DNA from: B1Sed10-231 sp046483385
Lineage (GTDB): Bacteria > Planctomycetota > Brocadiia > SM23-32
Assembly: GCA_046483385.1 (NCBI GenBank)
Contig: JAWODG010000087.1
Span: forward strand, 1-28,635
Length of the DNA stretch: 28,635 nt
Reading direction: 5' to 3'
In this document: in pieces, positions 14,747 through 21,907 of the stretch
How the letters are laid out: each line of letters begins with the position of its first letter
Position numbering within the stretch: the stretch's first letter is position 1
Made by a program: the position numbers and the translations under genes
The notes under the pieces: model-generated
Seen by the model: the letters and a program-made list of their open reading frames with translations, nothing else
What the model was told of the DNA's origin: nothing
Database searches by the model: none

Positions 14747-15949
14747 ATGCTCAAGACGAGTGCCGTGCGGATGGCGTGGGTGTTCGTTGTGGCCGCCTTG
14801 CTGGTTGGAGCGGCCGGGCCGGTGCAGGCCAGCGTCGTGCTGCTGGACGAGTACTGGACGCCGGATATCGCGCACAATGACGTGCAGGTAGCGGAGGTCG
14901 ACACGGAGTCGACCGGCGACCCGACGCAGGCCGTCGCCGGTTACTTCAGCGTGCGCCTGGAGAACCAGACGGGGGCTCCCAGCGTGCGTTTCCGAAGCGC
15001 CAACAGCGGCCTGTACAAGGACCTGCCTCCCGACGTGACGGAGGCCCGGCTCTGGTACCGGACGGACAAGTGGAACGGGAAGCTGGCGCTCCAGCTCTGG
15101 GCCATGGTGCCGCGCAGCGCGCCGGTGATGTGGCTGCAGGCCGAACTCGACGGCGGGGGCGAAGACGGCCGGCTGATCGCCGACGGCCACTGGCACCAGG
15201 CGAAGGGCATCCTGAGGAAGGGAAACGATTTCGACAGGGTGCCCATGGACGACATCTATCGCACCGGACTGGTCTGGCTCAGGCCGATCGAGGGCTGGGA
15301 CATCGCCCACACGACCTTCGTGGACCGGATCGAAGCCGTCGTCATCTCCGGCCCGGGGCAGGGCGAGCCGATGTCGGCGCCGGCGCGGCACGTGCGCCGT
15401 ATGCCCGGCGCGCAGACGAGTGGGCCGGGGTTCGTCTGCTGGGAGGCGGAGGACGCCCTTGATCCGGTGCCGGAGCCGACGAACACGCTGGTGCCCCGCG
15501 ACGCCGATGCCCAGAAGCTGCTGTCCAACGGGGCCTGGGCGCAGGGCGCCACGGACCAGGTGATGTATCCGTATGAGGCCCCGGAGGATGCGGAGTCGTT
15601 CCGCTACAGCGTTGCCGTGGCCGAAGCCGGCGATTACTCGCTCTGGCTCCGCGCCTACTGCAAGAGGTCATCCTTCCGCTGGCGCTGGGACGACAGCGAG
15701 TGGCACACCTCCGCGCCCGGCACGGAATCCATCGGGGCGGTGATGCTCACCGGAAACTGGCTGCCGGTCGGCTGGTCGCACCTGGCCCGGGTGGAGCTGG
15801 CGGCGGGAGAGCACACGTTCGAGGTGCAAACCATGCAGATGCCGGACCGCACCGCGCTCGGCTACGACTGCTATGTGCTGGCGAGGGACGCCTTCGTGCC
15901 TCCGGCCATGGCCCCTACGGTCGAGACGCCCGAAGGTATGACGCGGTAG
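14747..15949 (+). CDS. Secreted two-module carbohydrate-binding-like protein A
   Basis: Exported protein of 400 residues. A signal peptide covers residues 1-28, probably cut after VQA. Module one (about 29-225) starts SVVLLDEYW and holds the shared stretches ARLWYRTD, AELDGGGEDGRLIAD, a WHQAKGIL box and TFVDRIEAV; it looks like a beta-sandwich. Module two (about 233-400) starts WEAEDA and contains YSLWLRAYC and RWRWDDSEWH, the usual look of CBM6/CBM35-type or malectin-like modules. The ATG at 14747 has GGGAGGGA 6 nt upstream. It is a clear paralog of the gene at 17416. No catalytic residues are recognised, so it probably binds glycan outside the cytoplasmic membrane. Confidence 0.7.
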   Translation: MLKTSAVRMAWVFVVAALLVGAAGPVQASVVLLDEYWTPDIAHNDVQVAEVDTESTGDPTQAVAGYFSVRLENQTGAPSVRFRSANSGLYKDLPPDVTEARLWYRTDKWNGKLALQLWAMVPRSAPVMWLQAELDGGGEDGRLIADGHWHQAKGILRKGNDFDRVPMDDIYRTGLVWLRPIEGWDIAHTTFVDRIEAVVISGPGQGEPMSAPARHVRRMPGAQTSGPGFVCWEAEDALDPVPEPTNTLVPRDADAQKLLSNGAWAQGATDQVMYPYEAPEDAESFRYSVAVAEAGDYSLWLRAYCKRSSFRWRWDDSEWHTSAPGTESIGAVMLTGNWLPVGWSHLARVELAAGEHTFEVQTMQMPDRTALGYDCYVLARDAFVPPAMAPTVETPEGMTR

Positions 15950-16002
15950 CAACGGTTTCTGGGCCGGAGGACTGAGCGCACGCGAGGCCGGCCGGGCTTT
16001 CT

Positions 16003-16044
16003 GGCGGCCCCGGGCCCTCGGGGAAACCGTGGGCAGGGGCCGCC
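16003..16044 (+). terminator. Possible hairpin terminator
   Basis: GGCGGCCCC (16003-16011) and GGGGCCGCC (16036-16044) are perfect 9-bp arms, 53 nt after the stop at 15949. No T-tract follows, so it may only be a structured 3' end. The rest of 15950-16171 holds no gene. Confidence 0.35.
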
Positions 16045-16078
16045 GCCTAAACCGGGACAAGAAAAGCTGAGGAAAAAC

Positions 16079-16105
16079 TTGGCAAAAGCCCTTTATATGT
16101 ATAGA
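16079..16105 (+). promoter_or_regulatory. Weak candidate promoter of the DUF3795 gene
   Basis: TTGGCA (16079-16084) and TATAGA (16100-16105) with a short 15-bp spacer, in a locally AT-rich stretch 67 nt before the ATG at 16172. The spacer is shorter than in the other promoters here, so the call is weak. Confidence 0.3.
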
Positions 16106-16171
16106 TGGCGGGCGTCGCTCGGCCGGCCTCGGCGCGCCGGGCACCCTTACCACGAGCGGGGGAGCCGCGTG

Positions 16172-16684
16172 ATGGGCAAAGACTCTTCGGGCGAGGACTG
16201 TGTCAGCCGGCGGGTTGCGCTGCGTGCGGCCGCCGCGGCACTGGCGGCCGGGCTGCTTCCCTGCTGCGCGCGCTCCGGCACGTCGAAGCACCGGGACGTG
16301 GCGGGTGAGGCGAACGTAAGTCATCCGACAGAAGCCGGAGGTGCAAGCGTGGAAGGAAACGACTGGGACATATCGGTCTGCGGGCTGAACTGCGCCCGCT
16401 GCAAGATATTGACCGAGAACAAGGAATGCAAGGGTTGTCGGGGGCCGCTGGACGAACACTGGAGCCCCGGCTGCGAGTTCCTGCCCTGCGCCCGGGAGCG
16501 CGGCCACGAATACTGCTTCGAGTGCGACGACTTCCCCTGCGAGAAGCTGGAAGCGTTCGCCTCCGACGGCTACGAGCATCACCATCTGGCCGTCGAAAAC
16601 CTGAGGCGGATGCGCGAGATCGGGTTGGATGCCTGGATTGCCGAGCAGCCGGAGGCCATGTTCTGCCCCGGCTGGCACTTCTGA
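16172..16684 (+). CDS. Exported Cys-rich DUF3795-like protein
   Basis: A 170-residue protein. Residues 14-33 (SRRVALR, an Ala-rich hydrophobic stretch, then LLPCC) look like a twin-arginine signal, possibly with a lipidated Cys, although the Pro before the Cys is poor for a lipobox. From about residue 68 there is a DUF3795-type domain: CGLNCARCKIL, CKGC, then PCARERGHEYCFECDDFPC, giving many paired Cys able to bind a metal or Fe-S cluster. The ATG at 16172 has GGGGGAG 7 nt upstream. DUF3795 proteins have no proven function and are usually cytoplasmic, so export is unusual. It is followed 10 nt later by the gene at 16695 and probably shares its transcript. Confidence 0.7.
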   Translation: MGKDSSGEDCVSRRVALRAAAAALAAGLLPCCARSGTSKHRDVAGEANVSHPTEAGGASVEGNDWDISVCGLNCARCKILTENKECKGCRGPLDEHWSPGCEFLPCARERGHEYCFECDDFPCEKLEAFASDGYEHHHLAVENLRRMREIGLDAWIAEQPEAMFCPGWHF

Positions 16685-16694
16685 GGGGATAACC

Positions 16695-17378
16695 GTGAAT
16701 CTACTGGACGAGACGAGCCTGGCGGGCACGGTGGATGCGGTGAACGCGGCCTTCTTCTACGGAGAGGACGTGCCACAGGCGGAAAGCGAGCGGACGGCCC
16801 GGTGGATAGCCGACCGGCAGGGGCTCGAGGGATCCTACCGCGGCGTCATGTTCGCTCCGACCGAGAAGGACATGGCGGAGGGCATGCGTATCTTCACCGG
16901 ACGCAAGGTCGGGTCCGGCGGCGGCGCACGGCACGTCATCGGGGAGGAGGCTTGCCGGGCGTTGCGCCTGCTGGAAGTGCACGATGATGGTGTCGGCGGC
17001 GCGCTGGAGCGTGCCACGGCCTACATGGCGGCCCAGATCAAGGGCGATACGCTGGAGCGGGGCATGTTCTGCTGCGGACGCTGCACGCCGTCGGTCTGGC
17101 GTCACATCCTCGTCGGCGGGCTCGCCGAAGCGCCGGCGGCAGAGTTCATGGACGCCGGCCTGCGCACGCTGAAGAAGTATCGCCTGGAGACCGGCAAGTG
17201 GCGCTTCTTCCCCTTCCATTACACGTTGCTGGCACTGAGTGAGATGGACTCGCCGGCGGCCGTCGCGGAGATGCGGCACGCGGCCCCGGCCTGTGAGAGA
17301 GTGCTCGAGCGGAAACCAAAAAACGAGTACGACCGCCGGCGCCACACCGTGGCCGCGCGGGTCCTGGCGAAATGCTGA
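16695..17378 (+). CDS. Helical protein of unknown function
   Basis: A 227-residue protein starting at GTG 16695, with AGGGGAT just upstream and only 10 nt after the DUF3795 stop, so the two are probably co-transcribed. The sequence is helical, with the motifs RGMFCCGRCTPSVWRHILVGG (around residues 118-138) and WRFFPFHYTLLALSEM (around 170-185). The second resembles helices of prenyltransferase/terpene-cyclase-like alpha-alpha toroids, but the protein is too short for a whole toroid. Three Cys (C-C-x-x-C) lie together and could bind metal. No signal peptide is present. An earlier in-frame ATG at 16629 would overlap the upstream gene and has no ribosome site. Function unknown. Confidence 0.65.
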   Translation: MNLLDETSLAGTVDAVNAAFFYGEDVPQAESERTARWIADRQGLEGSYRGVMFAPTEKDMAEGMRIFTGRKVGSGGGARHVIGEEACRALRLLEVHDDGVGGALERATAYMAAQIKGDTLERGMFCCGRCTPSVWRHILVGGLAEAPAAEFMDAGLRTLKKYRLETGKWRFFPFHYTLLALSEMDSPAAVAEMRHAAPACERVLERKPKNEYDRRRHTVAARVLAKC

Positions 17379-17415
17379 GTTGCTGCCCCCACGCTTCAGC
17401 GCAGAGAGGTGAACG

Positions 17416-18588
17416 ATGATCACCGGAAGACATGTCGTCAGGTGGGTCGGCGTTATCACGGTGGTGTTGCTGGGTGCGACCGTCGCGTCCGCCCGGGCCG
17501 GTGTTGTGTTGCTGGACGAGTACTGGTCGCCGGAAATCGTCCATAACGAGGTGGAAGTCACCGAGGTGGACACCGAGGAGGCCGGCGACCCGAGCACGGC
17601 CATAGCCGGCGATTTCAGCGCCCTGCTGGAGAACGAATCCGGCTGGCCCAGCGTGCGCTTCCGCAACGCGGCCAGTCTTCGCCGGACCGGCCTGCTGCCC
17701 GGTGACACCGAGGGACGGCTCTGGTACCGCACCGACAGTTGGGCCGGCAAGTGGAACATGGAGGTCTGGATCTACGTCCACGAGGCCGGGCGGCCGGTGC
17801 ACGTGCTGACGGCCGAGCTGGACGGCGGCGGGGAGGACGGCCGGCTCATCGCCGATGACCGCTGGCACCAGGCGCGCGGGATACTCCAGAAGGGCCCCGA
17901 GTTCGACGTGGCGGCTCCTGACAGGTACAGCGATGCTTGCTTCGTCTGGCTGCGCCCGACGGACGGCTGGGACGTCCCCCACAGGACCTACGTTGACCGG
18001 ATCGAGGCCGTCATGGTGGACGGTCCGCGCAAGGGAGAGAGGCCGCCGCTGCCCGCCCGCCGCGTCCGTCCGACGCCCGGCGCGCAGTCGGTCGGGCCGG
18101 GCCTGGTCCAGTGGGAGGGCGAGGACGCCGTCGAGGAGAGCTTCCCTTCGGGCGGCCTCTACCAGCCGGATAACGCCGAGCAGCAGCGCCTGTTGAGCAA
18201 CGACGCGTGGCTGCAGCACCTCGCGGCTGAAGGGGCCGGGGCCACGTGGAAGGTCGACGTTCCCGAGCAGGGCACTTACACCCTCTGGGCGCGTGGCTTC
18301 TGGTATGAGGGCGGCTTCCGCTGGCGCATCGACGACCGCGAGTGGCACGTCTCGGGGCCCGACAGGAAGGTCGTGGCGGCGGTCAAGTACGCCGACAGTG
18401 ACGAGGAAATCTGGGGCCTGGCGGCCCTGATGATCGGCTGGACGCCGCTGGGCTCTGTCGAGCTGACGGCCGAAGAGCACACGGTGAGCATAGAGTGTTC
18501 GGAGGACGCTACCGGCCACGGCTTCGATTGCTGGGCGCTGGCGCGGCACGCGTTCGTCCCCCGGGCACCAGTGACCAAAGAAGAGTGA
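17416..18588 (+). CDS. Secreted two-module carbohydrate-binding-like protein B
   Basis: Paralog of the protein at 14747, 390 residues. The signal peptide is residues 1-28 (cut after ARA). Module one (about 29-225) begins GVVLLDEYW and repeats GRLWYRTD, TAELDGGGEDGRLIAD, WHQARGILQKG and TYVDRIEAV. Module two (about 232-390) starts WEGEDAV, has YTLWARGF, FRWRIDDREWHVS and GFDCWALARHAFVP, and resembles CBM35-like or malectin-like folds. The ATG at 17416 has AGAGGTG upstream. Like copy A it lacks visible catalytic residues. The two copies bracket the DUF3795 and helical genes, so the whole group may have arisen by duplication of the outer gene around the inner pair. Confidence 0.7.
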   Translation: MITGRHVVRWVGVITVVLLGATVASARAGVVLLDEYWSPEIVHNEVEVTEVDTEEAGDPSTAIAGDFSALLENESGWPSVRFRNAASLRRTGLLPGDTEGRLWYRTDSWAGKWNMEVWIYVHEAGRPVHVLTAELDGGGEDGRLIADDRWHQARGILQKGPEFDVAAPDRYSDACFVWLRPTDGWDVPHRTYVDRIEAVMVDGPRKGERPPLPARRVRPTPGAQSVGPGLVQWEGEDAVEESFPSGGLYQPDNAEQQRLLSNDAWLQHLAAEGAGATWKVDVPEQGTYTLWARGFWYEGGFRWRIDDREWHVSGPDRKVVAAVKYADSDEEIWGLAALMIGWTPLGSVELTAEEHTVSIECSEDATGHGFDCWALARHAFVPRAPVTKEE

Positions 18589-18622
18589 TGCATGCTCGCC
18601 GTTCAGCGAAGGGGCGTAAGAA

Positions 18623-18751
18623 ATGACGCGAATGTGTGGCTGGTTGGACATCCTTGTCCTTGTCGCGGTGGGACTGTTGCCTGCGCCCAGGCCCCGGCAC
18701 TCACCGTGCGGGACGCCGACCGCACGGCGGGGGAGACTTCACCCTCCATGA
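18623..18751 (+). pseudogene. Frameshifted lipoprotein N-terminus
   Basis: From the ATG at 18623, with AAGGGG 8 nt upstream, the frame encodes a signal-like segment (MTRMCGWLDILVLVAVGLL). It then switches to Arg/Pro-rich nonsense and stops at 18751. Moving one base after codon 19 gives ACAQAPALTVRDADRTAG in the adjacent frame, so together they read LLACAQAP, a good lipobox, followed by a normal mature start. A one-base deletion near 18680 explains this. The repaired frame then ends soon after (about 18762), so the gene is also truncated. It has a plausible ribosome site but no intact product; identity of the original lipoprotein is unknown. Confidence 0.45.
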
Positions 18752-18890
18752 TTGGGGGGTGAGGTGATATGGCGTGCGTCCTGGACGATTCCCGAAGAGC
18801 AGGGGAGCAGTGAGTGAGAGCGCGCAGGGAGCCGGTGTGAGCCGGCCCCGCGCCCCTGTTTGCTGGCAACTATTTCCCGAGGAGGCTGTG

Positions 18891-19451
18891 ATGAGAAAGC
18901 ACAGCGTGCAGGTAGTCGTGCTAATTGTGGCGGCGGCGTTCGCGGGTGGTTTTGTGGCGCAGGCGCTGTTCGGAAGCCTGGCGCAGGCCGACGCGGCGCA
19001 GACCGCACAGGTGATGAAGGCGAAGTCGTTCGTCGTCGTGGACGACGAAGGGCGGGAGCACCTGGCCCTCGGCCCTCACTCGCAGGGCATGGGCCTGGTG
19101 GTGCGGGACGGCGAGCTGAAGGACCGCATGGTCCTCGGCTTGCTGCCGGAGGACCAGGTCGGTCTCGTCATGAACAATGCTGAGGGAATGACGCAGGTCG
19201 CACTCGGCGCGTGGGAGTCGACCAACCACCTGGACCTCTACGACGGTGAGCGGCGCCCGCGGTTTACAGTGGGCGTGAGCCGAGACGCCGGCAACGCCGG
19301 ACTGGCCTTCTACGACCCGCAGAAGGCCCAGCGCCTGGGCATCGGCATGGGCCCCGGCGGCGGAGGCGATTTCGTGATGAGCAACGCGCAGGGCTGGGAC
19401 ATCTGGCGCGCGTCCTGGAACCGGCACGAGCCGGGAGCCGAGTATCCATGA
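18891..19451 (+). CDS. Signal-anchored repeat protein
   Basis: A 186-residue protein with an N-terminal hydrophobic segment (residues 7-28), possibly an uncleaved anchor or a signal cut near QADA. The rest is a series of short units with a recurring pattern of hydrophobic-x-D-x-x-G-x-x-x-x-x-L-G (VVDDEGREHLALG, VRDGELKDRMVLG, MNNAEGMTQVALG, LYDGERRPRFTVG, FYDPQKAQRLGIG). This suggests a repetitive beta structure such as a beta-solenoid. The ATG at 18891 has GAGGAGG 5 nt upstream. Similar repeat proteins are common and uncharacterised in planctomycete-like genomes. A GC hairpin lies just after the stop. Confidence 0.7.
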   Translation: MRKHSVQVVVLIVAAAFAGGFVAQALFGSLAQADAAQTAQVMKAKSFVVVDDEGREHLALGPHSQGMGLVVRDGELKDRMVLGLLPEDQVGLVMNNAEGMTQVALGAWESTNHLDLYDGERRPRFTVGVSRDAGNAGLAFYDPQKAQRLGIGMGPGGGGDFVMSNAQGWDIWRASWNRHEPGAEYP

Positions 19452-19462
19452 CGCTATCGCAC

Positions 19463-19488
19463 GGGCCCCGTCGAGTCCGGCGGGGCCC
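19463..19488 (+). terminator. Hairpin terminator candidate after the repeat-protein gene
   Basis: GGGCCCCG (19463-19470) and CGGGGCCC (19481-19488) form perfect 8-bp arms around a 10-nt loop, 11 nt past the stop codon. No T-tract follows. The position favours a transcript end. Confidence 0.5.
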
Positions 19489-19609
19489 GCCAACCCATGC
19501 ATTGGAGGAGGAGTTTAAGATCGGTAGCCTGGACGGAGATTAGGAACCTGAGTTCGCCATACGGGGAAGCTTACTATCGTCCAGATCGCCCAGAGGGACA
19601 ATAACGAGA

Positions 19610-19921
19610 GTGAGCAACGAGGACCGTATCGCATTCCCTGCGCGGCACAGCCGGCCGAGGAGCCACTGCGGGAAGAGACACCTCTCCCGCGCCGAGAAGG
19701 TGATACTGCTCGATGCCGATGCGCGTGAGGGCGAGGTCGGACTGGAGCAGTGGACCGCCGAGCAGGAGGCGCGCCGCGAGGACGGCCTCTGGGACCACGG
19801 CGAGCTGCACTGCGAGCGCAGCTACGACGAATGGCCCTGCATAAGCCCCCGCCTGGCGACTTGCCACGTCTGTGACGTGCTGAACGAGTTCGGCGTGCTC
19901 GACCGGCTCCGCCCGCATTGA
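19610..19921 (+). CDS. Doubtful small ORF
   Basis: A 103-residue ORF from GTG 19610, with GAGGGA about 12 nt upstream, which is distant. It is rich in charged residues and has four Cys and several His, with a possible CHVCD motif near the C-terminus. No family is recognised. The composition fits a real soluble protein, but a chance frame in GC-rich DNA is equally possible. The following stretch, 19922-20203, holds no clear gene apart from a weak promoter-like site near 20090-20120. Confidence 0.35.
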   Translation: MSNEDRIAFPARHSRPRSHCGKRHLSRAEKVILLDADAREGEVGLEQWTAEQEARREDGLWDHGELHCERSYDEWPCISPRLATCHVCDVLNEFGVLDRLRPH

Positions 19922-20089
19922 TGGCGCGGCGGGGCCGCGCTGTGGATGAGTGCGAGGAGTGCCATGTAGAGACGGGGCTTGCTCCGGGTGCTGGAACTGA
20001 CGTCGAAGCCCCTCGAGCCCCATGTTCCCCTGGAGGACTGACTGGCATGAGCCGAGTTTTCTTCACGACCGCGCACACCGCCCTGCACT

Positions 20090-20120
20090 TTGGCAGAATC
20101 CAGTTGCTACTGGCTATGAT
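20090..20120 (+). promoter_or_regulatory. Weak candidate promoter of the nitroreductase gene
   Basis: TTGGCA (20090-20095) and TATGAT (20115-20120) with a long 19-bp spacer, 83 nt before the ATG at 20204. The boxes are good but the spacing is poor. Confidence 0.3.
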
Positions 20121-20203
20121 GGAAGGGCGGGAGGACTCGCCCTGCTGAGCCCCGCGGGGGACGAGTGGCGGACATTCGCGAGAGGAGAACGGGAGGAGAC
20201 TAC

Positions 20204-20770
20204 ATGGACACGTTGGGCGCGATAGAGGCGCGGCGCAGCATCTGGAAGTTCGAGGACAAGCCGGTTCCCCGCGAACTGGTCGAGCAGGTACTCGAGGCCG
20301 CGGTCCGGGCGCCTTCCGGCAAGAACCGCCAGCCATGGCGGTTCGTCGTCGTGGAAGGGGACGAGGCGCGCACCGAGATGATGGAGAGAATGCGAGAGGG
20401 CATCGCGGGGGCGCGCGAGGCGGGTGTGCCCCTCGGCAGCAGCGAGAACACCGCCCGGGTCATGGAGCAGGCTCCCCTGACGATCTTCGTGTTCAACGGT
20501 GAATCGGTCCACTACGAGGTGACCGACTGGAGCGTACCGGACCTTCAGTCCCTCGGCGCCGCCGTCCAGAATATGTGTCTGGCGGCCACCGACCTCGGCC
20601 TGGGAAGCCTTTGGATCTGCGACGTGTTCTACGCCGACCGGGAGTTGCGCGAATGGCTCGGGCGTGAGGACAAAATGGTCTGCGCCGTGTCGCTCGGCTA
20701 CCCCGCCGAACAGCCGGAGGCCCGGCCCCGCCGCCCGTGGCAGGAGGTCACCACCTGGCTGGACGAGTGA
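20204..20770 (+). CDS. Nitroreductase-family FMN oxidoreductase
   Basis: A 188-residue flavoprotein of usual nitroreductase length. Visible signatures: the RRS N-terminal FMN phosphate site (residues 10-12), APSGKNRQPWRFVV (36-49), and GLGSLWICD (132-140) around the flavin. The C-terminus has a conserved LGYPAEQP (164-171), also typical of the family. The enzymes reduce nitro groups, quinones or other electrophiles with NAD(P)H, are cytoplasmic and usually dimeric; the natural substrate here is unknown. The ATG at 20204 has GGGAGGAG 5 nt upstream, chosen over 20165, which lacks a ribosome site. It lies just ahead of the glycoside hydrolase cluster, with a separate promoter in between. Confidence 0.9.
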   Translation: MDTLGAIEARRSIWKFEDKPVPRELVEQVLEAAVRAPSGKNRQPWRFVVVEGDEARTEMMERMREGIAGAREAGVPLGSSENTARVMEQAPLTIFVFNGESVHYEVTDWSVPDLQSLGAAVQNMCLAATDLGLGSLWICDVFYADRELREWLGREDKMVCAVSLGYPAEQPEARPRRPWQEVTTWLDE

Positions 20771-20789
20771 CGCCGGCCCTCGCGTACCG

Positions 20790-20818
20790 TTGACGTCCGG
20801 GCATCGCGAACCTACCAT
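20790..20818 (+). promoter_or_regulatory. Promoter of the carbohydrate cluster
   Basis: TTGACG (20790-20795), a 17-bp spacer and TACCAT (20813-20818). The -10 box ends 38 nt before the GTG at 20857. The layout matches the membrane-protein promoters. Confidence 0.6.
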
Positions 20819-20856
20819 ACCGCGCCCTGACCGATTGGCTCGACCGGGAGGAGACT

Positions 20857-21876
20857 GTGCGCGAACTCATGCTGGGCACGGTGCAGCCGGGGGCGGACGC
20901 GGACAAGGAACTGATGAAGGCTGCCGGCATCGAGTGGGTGCGGCTCGGCACGCCCCTGCCTTTCAAGGACAGGATCGGCGGAAAGCTGACCGGTCGCTAC
21001 AGCCGCTACCGCGAGGTCGCCGCCGGCTACGCCGAGGCGGGCATCAGCGTCGTCGGCGTGACGCCCGGGCCGGGCTCGAAACTGTGGCGGCGGGGCGAGG
21101 ATGGGGAATGGCGACTCGTCTGGCACCGACGCCTGCCGGAGTGGTTCGGCGAACTGGGCAGCGAGCGCTGCCTGGAGACGTATAGAGAACTCTGTGCCTG
21201 GCTCGGAGAGGACCTGCGCGGTATCGTGCCGGTCTGGCAGGCCCTCAACGAGCTGGATTGGCACCAGTTCAGCGGACCCATGACGGCCGAGCAGTCGTGC
21301 GAGATGATACTGGCCGCCGCGCGGGGGCTGAAGTCCGCCGACCCCGACCTCCTCGTCGGGCACAACTCCGTCGGACACCAGGACGAATACTTCCTGTCGG
21401 AGCGCATGTTCTCCGGCGGGCTGCTGGACTACTGCGGGATTGACCGCTACTTTGGATCGTGGCATCCGGGCGGCCCCGGCGACTGGGCCCCGCTGATAGA
21501 GCAGCTCAACGAGAGGGCGGGCGTGCCCGTGCTGGTCAACGAATGGGGCTTCGCCTCGGCGGGCGGCGTCAAGACCGAGGCCGACGAAGGACAGCCCACC
21601 TGCGCCTGCCACAAGTGGCCGCACACCTGGGGTCCCGGACACACCCCGGAGGGTCAGGCCGAGTTCATCCGGGAGACGTTCGACGCCTTCATCAAGGTCA
21701 AGGACAGGATGATGGGGGAACTCTACTTCCGCTGGGCGGACCAGGAGACGTGCTGGCAGTGCGGCGAGCCCGACTGCCCGGCCGAGACCGCCTGGGGCCT
21801 GGTGGACGTGGACGGCAACCCGAAACCCTCATACCATGCCCTGAAGGAAGGCGCCCGGCGCCTCCACGAGGCGTGA
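20857..21876 (+). CDS. Clan-A-like glycoside hydrolase with a Cys-rich insertion
   Basis: A 339-residue TIM-barrel protein without a signal peptide, so probably cytoplasmic. Clan GH-A features: WQALNELDW, whose N131-E132 is the expected acid/base pair, and VLVNEWGF, whose E229 is the expected nucleophile. It is nearest in style to GH39/GH5/GH53-like enzymes, but the family is unassigned. Unusually, C249 and C251 in QPTCACHKW and C299, C302 and C307 in ETCWQCGEPDC could together bind a metal; such sites are not usual in clan-A enzymes. The GTG at 20857 has GGAGG 5 nt upstream. It is the first gene of a run of three sugar enzymes (31-nt gap to the next). Substrate unknown; mannose- or rhamnose-containing glycans are plausible from the neighbours. 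Confidence 0.75.
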   Translation: MRELMLGTVQPGADADKELMKAAGIEWVRLGTPLPFKDRIGGKLTGRYSRYREVAAGYAEAGISVVGVTPGPGSKLWRRGEDGEWRLVWHRRLPEWFGELGSERCLETYRELCAWLGEDLRGIVPVWQALNELDWHQFSGPMTAEQSCEMILAAARGLKSADPDLLVGHNSVGHQDEYFLSERMFSGGLLDYCGIDRYFGSWHPGGPGDWAPLIEQLNERAGVPVLVNEWGFASAGGVKTEADEGQPTCACHKWPHTWGPGHTPEGQAEFIRETFDAFIKVKDRMMGELYFRWADQETCWQCGEPDCPAETAWGLVDVDGNPKPSYHALKEGARRLHEA

Positions 21877-21907
21877 CTGCACGAGACACCATCACACGGA
21901 GACTCAA

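Noticed and set aside
19918..20148. Small ORF of 76 codons
   Set aside because: No ribosome site, no recognisable family, and it overlaps the end of the ORF at 19610 and the likely nitroreductase promoter.
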